From: Butyrivibrio sp.
GTDB lineage: Bacteria; Bacillota; Clostridia; Lachnospirales; Lachnospiraceae
Length of the DNA: 53,789 nt
Assembly: GCA_017446685.1 (NCBI GenBank)
Contig: JAFSQI010000128.1
Location: 1-53,789, forward strand
Direction: 5' to 3'
The translations under genes were made by a program, and so were the position numbers. Below the pieces are notes generated by a model. That model did no database searches. It was given only the letters and a program-made list of their open reading frames with translations, and had not been told where the DNA came from. The first letter of the stretch is position 1; the number at the start of each line of letters is the position of its first letter. Below are positions 26,953 through 35,544 of the stretch, piece after piece.

Positions 26953-28460
26953 CACAACATTTTCCTGTACTCTAAAGGTGTCATTCCTGTTTCTTCACGA
27001 AATACCTTAGCAAAATAGTTGGCATTTGCATAGCCGCACTTTTCAGCAATTTCGGCAATTCTGTCATAGTCCTGCCGTATCATCTGTTTGGCATTTTCTA
27101 TGCGCACACCACTGATATATTTCTTTATTGTCGAGCCGGTCTCATCTTTAAAAAGGACATTGATATATGAAGGTGTGAGTCTAAACCTCGCAGCAAGCTC
27201 AGCCACTCCAAGCTCAGGTCTCCCATAGCCTTTTTCTATATAGTCAATGATATCCGCAACAAGCTTGGAATACCCGCTGGTGCCTTCTGCCTCCTTCTGA
27301 AGCTGAACAATTTTTTCCTCAAAAAAATCCCATAGCCTGTCAAAAGTGTTAAACTGATTTATCCTTGCAATCATTGTCTCTTCACTGGCAAAGTCAGAAT
27401 CCTTTAGATACATTCCGGGATACTCCTTGATCATGGACATTAGAAATGAACATACCATGAGCCTTATCTGTTCTTTTCTGTAGTATTTCTGGGACTTAAT
27501 CTCAAGCTTAAGCTCCTTTGCCCAACTCCCCAGCTCCTTCGGGTTTTCTTTTATAAGAAGAAGATAATCCCCGTATAGCTGAGGTTCTATGGTCTTTTTG
27601 TTAAAAATGTATTCATCTACCGAATAAATTTTCTTTGATGAGTCAAAAAAACTGCTCCCAAGAGCCAGTTCTGCGGTCTGTCTGCTGCCGTATATATTGC
27701 CCAGATTATCCGACTCCATTCCAACAGCAACAATAACATCCTCCGAAATTCCGGCAAGCTCAGATAAAATGCCGCTTACCAGATATCTGTTTTTATCATC
27801 ATAGGACAATATCAATTGCACAGTCTCCATATCAAGCTCTGAGACAAGGTATTTGAGCTTTCTCCTTAAAATGACTGCCTCTGCCTTTTCTTTAAGCACG
27901 TTTATATCTGTCTTTTCCCTGCTTTCGAGCATCACACACCTGTATTTTACAAATCTGGGAAAAGACAGTTTTTCACAGAGCCTGTTTATAATCTCGCTGT
28001 CGTAGAGCTTTGAAGTAAGTACAGTGGAAAGCTGCTTTTGCTCATAATTTTTCTGGTTGTTCAATATGTCAGTCTGAGCCTTTTTCTCATGAATCTCGTT
28101 TACAGCCTTTTCAAGGGCATTCTCAACAGCCTTTAAATCTATCGGTTTTTCAATATAGTCAATTGCAGACAGCTTTATGGCGCTTTTTAGATATTCAACC
28201 TCCATAAAACCACTCATAAAGATAATCTTCACATTCTGATTGCCTGATACCAGTTCTTTTGCAAACTCTATTCCGTCCATCTTGGGCATCTTAATATCAG
28301 TCAGAATGATGTCAGGTCTGTACCAGCCTGCAATGGAAAGTGCCTCGGCACCATTTTTTGCCTGCATGATTTCATCAATTCCAAGCTTCTCCCATTCTAT
28401 TTCCTCAACAAGACCTTCCCTTGTATATTCTTCATCATCTGCAAGTAAAAGCTTTATCAT
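26952..28460 (-). CDS. response regulator, YesN type, AraC output
   Basis: A 502-residue regulator. The receiver domain (1-120) has phospho-acceptor Asp55 in ILTDIKMPKMDG. A middle region of about 270 residues follows. The C-terminal AraC helix-turn-helix pair (about 400-502) contains RFRLTPSYINVLFKDETG and ANANYFAKVFREETGMTP. I chose ATG 28460 because the receiver fold begins there, with GAGGG a few nt upstream; an ATG at 28478 is also open. It is first in a regulator-kinase-binding protein series and probably activates the permease operon. Confidence 0.94.
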   Translation of the reverse strand: MIKLLLADDEEYTREGLVEEIEWEKLGIDEIMQAKNGAEALSIAGWYRPDIILTDIKMPKMDGIEFAKELVSGNQNVKIIFMSGFMEVEYLKSAIKLSAIDYIEKPIDLKAVENALEKAVNEIHEKKAQTDILNNQKNYEQKQLSTVLTSKLYDSEIINRLCEKLSFPRFVKYRCVMLESREKTDINVLKEKAEAVILRRKLKYLVSELDMETVQLILSYDDKNRYLVSGILSELAGISEDVIVAVGMESDNLGNIYGSRQTAELALGSSFFDSSKKIYSVDEYIFNKKTIEPQLYGDYLLLIKENPKELGSWAKELKLEIKSQKYYRKEQIRLMVCSFLMSMIKEYPGMYLKDSDFASEETMIARINQFNTFDRLWDFFEEKIVQLQKEAEGTSGYSKLVADIIDYIEKGYGRPELGVAELAARFRLTPSYINVLFKDETGSTIKKYISGVRIENAKQMIRQDYDRIAEIAEKCGYANANYFAKVFREETGMTPLEYRKML

Positions 28461-28678
28461 ATTTCCCTCTGCATCCATTACTCTTCATTGATATCTACAC
28501 CATAATTATAGTGGTAGATACTTTTCATTAAAATCGAAACTTTTCCTTAAATTTTGCAATTATTCGTTAATGATTACTGTTAAATTTTTTTCTTGCAATC
28601 TTGATTGCATGGTTTTAATATGTAATAAGTGATTTTTTTAACGTTTATAATGCTAAAACATACAATCGGAGTGTTATT

Positions 28679-29689
28679 ATGAATAATCTTAAGATTCCTA
28701 AGAAATACGTTTCCGGACTGGACTTACATGATACCCAGGTCGGCATCAAGACTGTCAAAGACTTCTTTCAGGGGATGCTTGCTACAAGGCTCAACCTTCA
28801 GAGAGTGACAGCCCCTTTGTTTGTTACTCCAGAGTCAGGACTTAATGACAACCTTAACGGTGTCGAGAGACCTGTTTCATTCGACATTTTAAATGAGGAT
28901 TCACGTCCGGCAGAGGTAGTGCACTCTCTTGCAAAATGGAAAAGATACGCACTTAAGAAATACGGTTTTAACGTAGGCGAAGGTCTTTACACAGATATGA
29001 ACGCCATCAGACGTGATGAAGTTCTCGACAATATTCACTCAATTTTTGTAGACCAGTGGGACTGGGAAAAGGTTATTAACAAGGAAGACCGCAATCTGGA
29101 TTTTCTTAAGGCTACTGTCCGCGATGTTTACAAGGTGCTTCGCAAAACTGAGAAATTCATGTCAATCCAGTACGATTATATCGAAGAGATTCTTCCTGAT
29201 GACATCTTTTTTATCACGACTCAGGAACTTGAGGATATGTTCCCGGACAATTCTCCAAAGGAGCGTGAATATTACATTGCCAAGGCAAAGGGTGCTGTCT
29301 GCATCATGCAGATCGGTGATGAACTTGCCTCAGGTGAAAAGCATGACGGACGTGCGCCTGACTACGATGATTGGCAGCTCAATGCTGATATCATCGTATA
29401 CTACCCTGTTCTTGATATTGCCCTTGAGCTTTCATCAATGGGTATCAGAGTTGATGAAAATTCGTTAAAAGAACAGCTTGAGAAGGCAGGATGCACTGAG
29501 AGAGCCGAGCTTCCGTTCCAGAAGGCAATTTTAAACAAAGAGCTGCCCTATACCATAGGCGGAGGAATCGGACAGTCACGAATCTGTATGTTTTTCTTAA
29601 GAAAGGCTCATATCGGTGAGGTTCAGTGTTCTATCTGGCCTGATGATATGGTTATGGAAGCTGACAAGAACGGAATCCACTTGTTGTAA
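28679..29689 (+). CDS. asnA: aspartate-ammonia ligase (asparagine synthetase A)
   Basis: A 336-residue enzyme making asparagine from aspartate, ammonia and ATP; class II aminoacyl-tRNA synthetase-like fold. The sequence matches the family throughout, for example [39 protein letters not shown] and [10 protein letters not shown] near the end. Length is close to the usual 330. CGGAG stands 7 nt before ATG. It is divergent from the regulator operon and ends in its own terminator. Confidence 0.97.
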   Translation: MNNLKIPKKYVSGLDLHDTQVGIKTVKDFFQGMLATRLNLQRVTAPLFVTPESGLNDNLNGVERPVSFDILNEDSRPAEVVHSLAKWKRYALKKYGFNVGEGLYTDMNAIRRDEVLDNIHSIFVDQWDWEKVINKEDRNLDFLKATVRDVYKVLRKTEKFMSIQYDYIEEILPDDIFFITTQELEDMFPDNSPKEREYYIAKAKGAVCIMQIGDELASGEKHDGRAPDYDDWQLNADIIVYYPVLDIALELSSMGIRVDENSLKEQLEKAGCTERAELPFQKAILNKELPYTIGGGIGQSRICMFFLRKAHIGEVQCSIWPDDMVMEADKNGIHLL

Positions 29690-29713
29690 TACACTATTAA
29701 ACCAAAATAATTC

Positions 29714-29749
29714 CCGGGAGCATGTTTTTTCGTGCTTCCGGATTTTTTT
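29714..29749 (+). terminator. intrinsic terminator of asnA
   Basis: CCGGGAGCA (29714-29722) pairs with TGCTTCCGG (29733-29741), one G-T pair, 10-nt loop, followed by seven T. It lies between asnA and hflX. Confidence 0.9.
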
Positions 29750-29772
29750 CGTGAATTTATGAGGAAATGTAT

Positions 29773-31104
29773 ATGAAAGATACTATGCACCAGATAATAC
29801 AGGAAGAACAGGAAGTCAGAGCAATTCTTGTTGGGCTTAATGTTGATAAAAATGATGATGATTTTGAAAGATCAATGCATGAGTTAAAAGAGCTGACAAA
29901 GGCGCTTGACCTTGTAGTTGCCGCTACTGTCACTCAGTCACTGCCCTCTCCCGACAGAAGCACTTATATCGGAAGTGGTAAGGTTGAAGAGATCAAAAAC
30001 TCCTTAGACGTATTTGACGCAAACATCATTATCTTTAACGACGCGCTCTCTCCCATGCAGGTCAGAAACCTGGAAAAGATTTTGGACACTGAAGTAATGG
30101 ACAGAACAGGACTCATACTCCAGATTTTTGCCAAAAGAGCAAGAACAAGAGAAGCAAGACTTCAGGTTGAGTATGCCCAGCTTCAATATATGCTTCCAAG
30201 ACTCGTAGGAATGAGAAGCTCTCTTTCAAGGCAGGGAGGTGGAAGTGGCCGACTTTCAAATAAGGGTTCAGGTGAAAAACAGCTTGAACTTGACAGAAGA
30301 CGCATCGAGCAGCGAAGTGCAGAGCTTCGCCGTGAACTGAAAGCTGTGGAAAAAGAAAGAGATACACAAAGAGGCAGACGCCTAAACAGCGACACTCCCA
30401 AGATTTCACTTGTTGGATACACCAACGCCGGAAAATCCACAATAATGAACAATCTTTTAAAGTATTACGGTGGTGAAACCTCTGTGGAGAAACAGGTACT
30501 TGAAAAAAATATGCTGTTTGCAACCCTAGATACTTCTGTAAGAAAGATTTCTCCTTCCGGCCACAAGCCATTTCTTTTGACAGATACCGTAGGTTTTATA
30601 AGTGAGCTTCCGCACACTCTTGTAAACGCCTTTAAATCAACTCTTGAAGAAGCAAAATATGCAGATCTGATACTGGAAATCATCGACTTTTCAGATCCTG
30701 AATATCGTTTTCACATGGATGTAACCAGAGAAACTCTTGCTGAAATAGGCGCCGGAGATGTCCCTGTTCTCTATGTTTTTAACAAGTCAGATATCGTGCA
30801 GAAAATGCAGGAAGAAGCCTCTCAGCTTGTCATGACTGTGCCAAGATCTTCCGATGACAGAGTTTACATCTGCGCTAAAGAAAAGGACAGCCTTGATGAG
30901 CTTATTTCAGTCATAGAAAAGAAGTTAAAAGAAGGAGATACGCTGTGTACTCTTATTTTGCCCTATTCAGAAGGAGCTGTACTAAACGCTCTTAATGAAT
31001 CAGCAAACATCGAATCCACAGAATATCTCCCTGAGGGAATTAAATTAGCGGTTCATCTAAGTTCTAAAAATGTAGCAAAATATTCCTGTTACCGCGTTTT
31101 ATAG
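29773..31104 (+). CDS. hflX: ribosome-associated GTPase HflX
   Basis: A 443-residue HflX GTPase, which binds the 50S subunit and helps split or rescue stalled ribosomes. The N-terminal domain includes YIGSGKVEEI. The glycine-rich linker GGGSGRLSNKGSGE is followed by a helical stretch, then G1 GYTNAGKST, G3 DTVGFISELPH and G4 NKSD. ATG 29773 has GAGG 8 nt upstream; an ATG at 29767 is too close to that site. It converges on thiT with 7 bp between stop codons. Confidence 0.96.
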   Translation: MKDTMHQIIQEEQEVRAILVGLNVDKNDDDFERSMHELKELTKALDLVVAATVTQSLPSPDRSTYIGSGKVEEIKNSLDVFDANIIIFNDALSPMQVRNLEKILDTEVMDRTGLILQIFAKRARTREARLQVEYAQLQYMLPRLVGMRSSLSRQGGGSGRLSNKGSGEKQLELDRRRIEQRSAELRRELKAVEKERDTQRGRRLNSDTPKISLVGYTNAGKSTIMNNLLKYYGGETSVEKQVLEKNMLFATLDTSVRKISPSGHKPFLLTDTVGFISELPHTLVNAFKSTLEEAKYADLILEIIDFSDPEYRFHMDVTRETLAEIGAGDVPVLYVFNKSDIVQKMQEEASQLVMTVPRSSDDRVYICAKEKDSLDELISVIEKKLKEGDTLCTLILPYSEGAVLNALNESANIESTEYLPEGIKLAVHLSSKNVAKYSCYRVL

Positions 31105-31111
31105 TATATTA

Positions 31112-31813
31112 TCAGCCAAGTGAAACCTGCTTTTTAATGCTCTTTTCATTAGCTTCAACTTTAACTCTGTTAAGAGCACTGTGAACAGCCGGAATAAGCA
31201 GAACTACTATTGTAATAATGCCTTCTGCTGCTATATATGAGCCGTTATAAAGAACTGAGTACACAACCGGGTTCATGTTTTCAGGTGCATAGTCTGCAAA
31301 GAAGATTATTCCTGAAAGTGAAGAAAATACGAATCTTCCGAATATACCTGCAAGATATCCGACTACCATACCGTTCTTTTTCTCGAAGAAAAATCCTGCT
31401 ACGCCAAGTGCTGTAAAAGCAAGGATATAATCGCAAAGAAGCTGTGGAACACTGATGATATAAGGGTCAACAATCATCTGAAGAAGACCGTAGGCAAAAG
31501 CTGCTGAAAGGCTTACTCTCGGGCCATAGAGATATCCGATAAATGTAATAAAGAACATGCTGAAGAATGTTACACTTCCGCCCATTGGAAGCTTAAAAAG
31601 CTTGACATTAGAAAGAACAAATGCCAGTGCAAGGCAAAGAGCCGAAACTGTAAGCTGCTTTATGCTCATTTTTCCTTTGCCATCTGCATTCATAAAATAA
31701 CTTACAAGCGCAGCAGCAAGAACAAATAAAACTACTACAAGAAAATAACCTCCTCTTGTGATGTTGTAGGATGTGTAGCCATCCTCAACTATTTTTTCCA
31801 AAAATAAACTCAT
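31112..31813 (-). CDS. thiT: thiamine transporter, ECF S-component ThiT
   Basis: A 233-residue membrane protein with six predicted spans. LPMGGSVTFFSMFFI contains the conserved GGS-T motif of ThiT, which captures thiamine for the energy-coupling-factor transporter. An N-terminal extension of about 45 residues includes one additional hydrophobic segment. A TPP riboswitch precedes it, supporting the substrate. Start ATG 31813 follows GGGAGG, which is itself inside the terminator stem. ECF A/T components are not in the window. Confidence 0.94.
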   Translation of the reverse strand: MSLFLEKIVEDGYTSYNITRGGYFLVVVLFVLAAALVSYFMNADGKGKMSIKQLTVSALCLALAFVLSNVKLFKLPMGGSVTFFSMFFITFIGYLYGPRVSLSAAFAYGLLQMIVDPYIISVPQLLCDYILAFTALGVAGFFFEKKNGMVVGYLAGIFGRFVFSSLSGIIFFADYAPENMNPVVYSVLYNGSYIAAEGIITIVVLLIPAVHSALNRVKVEANEKSIKKQVSLG

Positions 31814-31854
31814 AAAAAAACACCTCCCATGATGTTACCGCATTGTGGGAGATG
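31814..31854 (-). terminator. TPP riboswitch expression platform: terminator overlapping the SD
   Basis: On the minus strand CATCTCCCA (31846-31854) and TGGGAGGTG (31821-31829) form a 9-bp stem followed by seven U and immediately ATG. The 3' arm contains the Shine-Dalgarno GGGAGG of thiT, so the hairpin can stop transcription and also hide the ribosome site. Confidence 0.8.
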
Positions 31855-31930
31855 CATCTACAATCAACCTATTAGAAATGCTACCGTCTAAATATCTTAA
31901 CTGCTAAATCGCCGGCATCCAATTTGAACT

Positions 31931-32020
31931 ACAGCTTTCCTACGCCGGCATTATCCGGTTCAGGTAATAAGGGTTAGACGTGCATCGCACGGTCACTCTC
32001 AGCATTGCTCCCCTAGCGGT
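31931..32020 (-). promoter_or_regulatory. TPP riboswitch (THI element)
   Basis: The minus strand reads the canonical THI order: AGGGGAGC, GCTGAGAGTGACC, AACCCTTATTACCTGAACC, GGATAATGCCGGCG, then AGGAAAGC. P1 is formed by ACCGCT and AGCTGT at the two ends. Binding of thiamine pyrophosphate should favour the downstream hairpin and turn off thiT. Confidence 0.96.
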
Positions 32021-32037
32021 TTTTATTATTCAAATAC

Positions 32038-32066
32038 ATTAAACTATTATCGTGATTGGAAGTCAA
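32038..32066 (-). promoter_or_regulatory. promoter of the thiT transcript
   Basis: Minus strand TTGACT (32061-32066), 17-bp spacer, TTTAAT (32038-32043). It would start transcription a short distance before the riboswitch. Confidence 0.6.
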
Positions 32067-32154
32067 CTCTTTTTTTCAAGATAAGCAGTAAAAATGATAG
32101 AAAAAGCATTAGAAATACTAATGGATGTCATAATAAAATAAGGTAATGAATGAT

Positions 32155-32170
32155 TATGCCGTTTACTATA
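32155..32170 (+). repeat. direct repeat left of GH105 gene
   Basis: TATGCCGTTTACTATA here matches TATGTCGTTTACTATA at 33359-33374 in 15 of 16 bases. The two copies bracket the GH105 gene. Confidence 0.5.
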
Positions 32171-32199
32171 GAAAATATATTTAGTGCTTTGGAGGAAAT

Positions 32200-33312
32200 A
32201 TGGATAAGAATATTTTGGAGCAGAAAATTGAGCTTGTAGTGGATAAACTTCTAAATCTTGGCGGAGCTGATTACGAGCAGGATAAAAAGATGTCCGTTGA
32301 GGAAATTATCAGATTGGGGAAATGTTCCCGCGATTATGGTATAGAAGAATGGGACTGGCCTCAGGGTGTAGGACTTTATGGACTGTATCTTTTGCAGAAT
32401 TACAGAAAAAGCGATGAATATATGGATTTCTTCGTTAACTGGTATGAGAGAAATCTTGAAATCGGACTTCCATCCAGAAATATAAATACTTCATGTCCAT
32501 ATCTTACACTTGTTAGTATTCTTGATAAGATGCCCAATAGGGAGAAATATGAGAAGTTATGTATGGATCAGGCTGAATTTCTCATGAATGAGCTTCCAAA
32601 GACCAAGGATGGCGGATTCCAGCATGTGACAAGTGCTATCGGAGACAGAAACTCAGTTATGTTAAATAATGGTCAGATTTGGGCTGATACCCTGTTTATG
32701 GCAGTTCTTTTCCTTCAAAAAATGGGCATCAGATATGACAATAAAGCCTGGAGGGATGAAGCAACTCATCAGTTCCTGGTGCATATAAAATATCTGTATT
32801 CCAAAACTACAGGCCTTTTCTATCATGGATTTAGTTTTGAGAGAAATGATAACTTTGGTGGAATATACTGGTGCAGAGGTAATTCATGGTTCACTCTCGG
32901 AGTTACTCTTTTCCTTGAGGGTGCTGATTATCTTGATGGCGGCGTAAGACAGTTTATTGTGGATACTTTTGCAGATCACGCCGAAGCTCTCAAAAAGTAT
33001 CAGGGTGTGAGCGGGCTTTTCCATACAGTTATAGACGACGAAACTTCTTATGAGGAAGTTTCCGGGACAGCAGCTATGGCTGCAGGACTTCTTCGTGGAA
33101 TAAAGCTTGGAATTCTCTCCGAAGATTACAAAGAATGTGCTGATAAAGCTATCGCAGCGATATGCGACAATGTTGATACGGATGGTACAGTCCTTAATGT
33201 ATCGGCAGGTACGGCAATGGGTATGGATGCACAGCATTACAAAAACATTCAGATTCGTCCTATGGCATATGGTCAGTCACTTACACTGGTTGCTCTTTGC
33301 GAAGCGCTTTGA
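32200..33312 (+). CDS. GH105 unsaturated rhamnogalacturonyl hydrolase
   Basis: A 370-residue (alpha/alpha)6-barrel enzyme of GH105 (YteR/YesR type), which removes the unsaturated galacturonate end left by rhamnogalacturonan or pectin lyases. Asp163 in WADTLFMA corresponds to the catalytic Asp143 of Bacillus YteR. Other family marks are WDWPQGVGLYGL and the RGNSW block. No signal peptide, so cytosolic. GGAGG stands 6 nt before ATG. It is a single gene between the thiT leader and the xylanase genes, flanked by a short direct repeat. It complements GH28 and GH88 in the same window. Confidence 0.92.
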   Translation: MDKNILEQKIELVVDKLLNLGGADYEQDKKMSVEEIIRLGKCSRDYGIEEWDWPQGVGLYGLYLLQNYRKSDEYMDFFVNWYERNLEIGLPSRNINTSCPYLTLVSILDKMPNREKYEKLCMDQAEFLMNELPKTKDGGFQHVTSAIGDRNSVMLNNGQIWADTLFMAVLFLQKMGIRYDNKAWRDEATHQFLVHIKYLYSKTTGLFYHGFSFERNDNFGGIYWCRGNSWFTLGVTLFLEGADYLDGGVRQFIVDTFADHAEALKKYQGVSGLFHTVIDDETSYEEVSGTAAMAAGLLRGIKLGILSEDYKECADKAIAAICDNVDTDGTVLNVSAGTAMGMDAQHYKNIQIRPMAYGQSLTLVALCEAL

Positions 33313-33317
33313 TTTAA

Positions 33318-33355
33318 TACGAGCGAACATAAATGCACATTTATGTTCGCTCGTA
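33318..33355. repeat. perfect 18-bp palindrome related to dispersed repeat
   Basis: TACGAGCGAACATAAATG (33318-33335) and its exact complement (33338-33355) are separated by two bases. The arm matches the GAGCGGACATAAATG half of the dispersed repeat. It lies 5 bp after the GH105 stop and converges on the xylanase gene. No U-tract follows, so a terminator role is uncertain. Confidence 0.8.
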
Positions 33356-33358
33356 TAA

Positions 33359-33374
33359 TATGTCGTTTACTATA
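33359..33374 (+). repeat. direct repeat right of GH105 gene
   Basis: Second copy of TATG-Y-CGTTTACTATA, 1204 bp from the first at 32155. There is no plus-strand gene after it, so it is not simply a shared promoter. Confidence 0.5.
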
Positions 33375-33413
33375 ACTATATTAGCGGCAGTATTTCTCTA
33401 AGCTCTTATTATA

Positions 33414-35477
33414 TCAATTAAAAGAATATCCTATTGTTGATCCTATACTTCCTGTGCCGCATGAACCGAACTCAATGCTCTGTCCGTTCTCAATGTGGCT
33501 GTTCCAGTTTACAGGTGTGATAACATAGTTTCCACCCTGAACTGTAACATTTACATTCCATGATGAATCAATTTTCACCTGGTCTGTAGGAATCTTAAGT
33601 GTCCAGGAATTAACTGCGCTTCCTGTGTTGTTTGTAACCTTGTAGCTTACCTGATAGCCTGAACCCCAGTTGTTAATAGAAGTTGTAAGTACAAGTCCCT
33701 TTGCCTGTTCCTGACTGCCGGAACCCTGCTGTGGCTGTTCCTGCTGATTTCCGCCCTGGCCAGGCTGAGCATCTCTTACAGGCTCAAACTGCCACTGCTG
33801 GTTAGGATTGCCATAGTAAAGCCACTGACATACGTTTGTTCCGTCTGCTGTCTTGTGCTCATATACATCAAGATATCTCACAGCATTAGAAACCTTTGTT
33901 CCGATTGTATATATACCACCGTTATTTGTGTTCTTTACAACAAATTTCTGAGCATCTCCGCCATATCCCTGATAAATTCCGATGTTTGCACCATCTTCAT
34001 CCTTGCCGTTTGCAATATCAAGCATGTAGTTTCCAAGCTTACTTGTAAGTGTGATATATCCGTCCTGAGTATTTGTAACATACCATTTCTGGCCATCAAC
34101 ACCTGTTCCCTTGCTGATGCAAACATTTGTCCATCCGTTTACCTTATTTCCTTCAACTGTAAGATATTTCTGTGAAAGAGTGTTCTTTAAGTAATACCAG
34201 CCATCACTGATACGTGCTGTAGTATTCTTGTTTATATTCTGGCCACTTGGCTGTGGATTTGAAGGCTGTGGATTGGATGGCTGAGGGTTAGAAGGCTGTG
34301 AAGAAGGCTGTCCGAACACTTCTGTATATGCCTGAATAACCTTGTTATAAGCCTGCTTTGGGCTGCCCGGTCTTGAGAAAAGAAGAGGCTTGGAATTATT
34401 AATCCAGGTTGTCTGATCTGAAAGTCCCCACCATGTAATACTTGTTATCTTTCCACCGTTCTTCTTGATTGTGTTGATGTTCTTGTAGAGATTATATGCA
34501 TAGTTAGCCATATCTGAATCACCCTTGTTGGTGATATCCATCTCTGTGATCTGAACTTCAAAGCCTGCTTTTACAAAAGAATTAAGAGCACTTGTGTAAT
34601 AATCTACAGATGGAAATCCTGTTCCAAGGTGTGACTGCATACCAACACCTGCGCAGGTCTTTCTGCCCTGGTTGATGTAATTCACAAGCTTAATAACATT
34701 GCTGACTTCCATGTATGTGTTGTAATCATTGTAAAAGAGCTTTACTGAATCGGTGAGCTTGAAATACTCAAGAGTATCATAAGCATATGCGAAAGCTTTT
34801 TTTACATAAGAAGCGTTAGTTCTGTTATTGCCATAAATTGCTTCCCAGCCTGAATTGTTTGCATGAATAACTTCGTTTGCAACATCCCATGCATAAACAA
34901 CACTTCCGTACTGGCTTGTATATACATGGTTCATAACTGTCTTTACATACATTTCAAGACGTGCATCCATTGTAGTTGCATTTACAAATCCGCTGTTTCC
35001 TGAATAATTGTTTCTAAAGAACCAGCTTGGAGTCTGAGAATGCCATACAAGTGTATGCGCTCTCATCTTAAGTCCGTTCTGATAACAAATCTTCATAACT
35101 TCATCAACTGTATTGAAATTAATCTGAGGAACATAAGCTTCTTTGTAGTTATCAGGAATGTAGTAGCCTCTCTTTTTGGCATCAGAAACTGTTATAAGTC
35201 TTGCCGAGCCGCCAAGAAGTGCATCCGGTTTCATCTCATTTTCAAGAGTGATACTGTTGTAGTGCTGCTTAAGAAATGAAAGCTGTCCTGAGTCCCTTAG
35301 CTGATACAGGTTAATACATGTACCTGAATAGCCGTACTTTGCGCCGTAAGTATTTAACAGTGTTGCATCTGCTGCGCTTGCATCAACGGAAAAAGACATT
35401 CCGATTGCACATACAAGCATGAAAAGCACCATCATCCTGGCAAAAAATTTCTGCATATTTATATTTATCTTTTCCAT
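33414..35477 (-). CDS. secreted GH10 endo-xylanase with CBM13 and CBM2
   Basis: A 687-residue secreted enzyme. It has a signal peptide (about 1-36, ending near ASA), a GH10 barrel (about 37-390) with acid/base Glu202 in WDVANEVI and nucleophile Glu312 in QITEMDI, a linker of four PSNPQ-type repeats (about 392-412), a CBM13 beta-trefoil (about 418-566), a Gln/Gly linker, and a C-terminal CBM2 (about 594-687; NNWGSGYQ, SSWNV, VNWNSH). It cleaves the beta-1,4-xylan backbone outside the cell. ATG 35477 is preceded by GGGG; an upstream in-frame start would spoil the signal peptide. It is 67 bp behind the GH43 gene, whose tail modules it nearly duplicates. Confidence 0.95.
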   Translation of the reverse strand: MEKININMQKFFARMMVLFMLVCAIGMSFSVDASAADATLLNTYGAKYGYSGTCINLYQLRDSGQLSFLKQHYNSITLENEMKPDALLGGSARLITVSDAKKRGYYIPDNYKEAYVPQINFNTVDEVMKICYQNGLKMRAHTLVWHSQTPSWFFRNNYSGNSGFVNATTMDARLEMYVKTVMNHVYTSQYGSVVYAWDVANEVIHANNSGWEAIYGNNRTNASYVKKAFAYAYDTLEYFKLTDSVKLFYNDYNTYMEVSNVIKLVNYINQGRKTCAGVGMQSHLGTGFPSVDYYTSALNSFVKAGFEVQITEMDITNKGDSDMANYAYNLYKNINTIKKNGGKITSITWWGLSDQTTWINNSKPLLFSRPGSPKQAYNKVIQAYTEVFGQPSSQPSNPQPSNPQPSNPQPSGQNINKNTTARISDGWYYLKNTLSQKYLTVEGNKVNGWTNVCISKGTGVDGQKWYVTNTQDGYITLTSKLGNYMLDIANGKDEDGANIGIYQGYGGDAQKFVVKNTNNGGIYTIGTKVSNAVRYLDVYEHKTADGTNVCQWLYYGNPNQQWQFEPVRDAQPGQGGNQQEQPQQGSGSQEQAKGLVLTTSINNWGSGYQVSYKVTNNTGSAVNSWTLKIPTDQVKIDSSWNVNVTVQGGNYVITPVNWNSHIENGQSIEFGSCGTGSIGSTIGYSFN

Positions 35478-35493
35478 ACCATTTCCCCATAGA

Positions 35494-35523
35494 GGCAATA
35501 TGAGCTAAAAAGCCCATATTGCC
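35494..35523 (-). promoter_or_regulatory. intergenic hairpin between GH43 and GH10 genes
   Basis: GGCAATATGAGC (35494-35505) and GCCCATATTGCC (35512-35523) form a 12-bp stem with one G-T pair and a 6-nt loop. On the coding (minus) strand it is not followed by U, so it is not a normal terminator there. It may stabilise or separate the two mRNAs. It begins 17 bp before the xylanase ATG. Confidence 0.65.
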
Positions 35524-35544
35524 ATTTTTTGAATTGTCAACTTG

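Noticed and set aside
28646-28651. TATAAT upstream of asnA as a promoter -10
   Set aside because: No acceptable -35 at 16-18 bp; too weak to list as a promoter.
30113-30571. 152-residue frame antisense to hflX
   Set aside because: Shadow of a highly conserved GTPase; composition is rich in Cys, Phe and Leu with no recognisable motif or SD.
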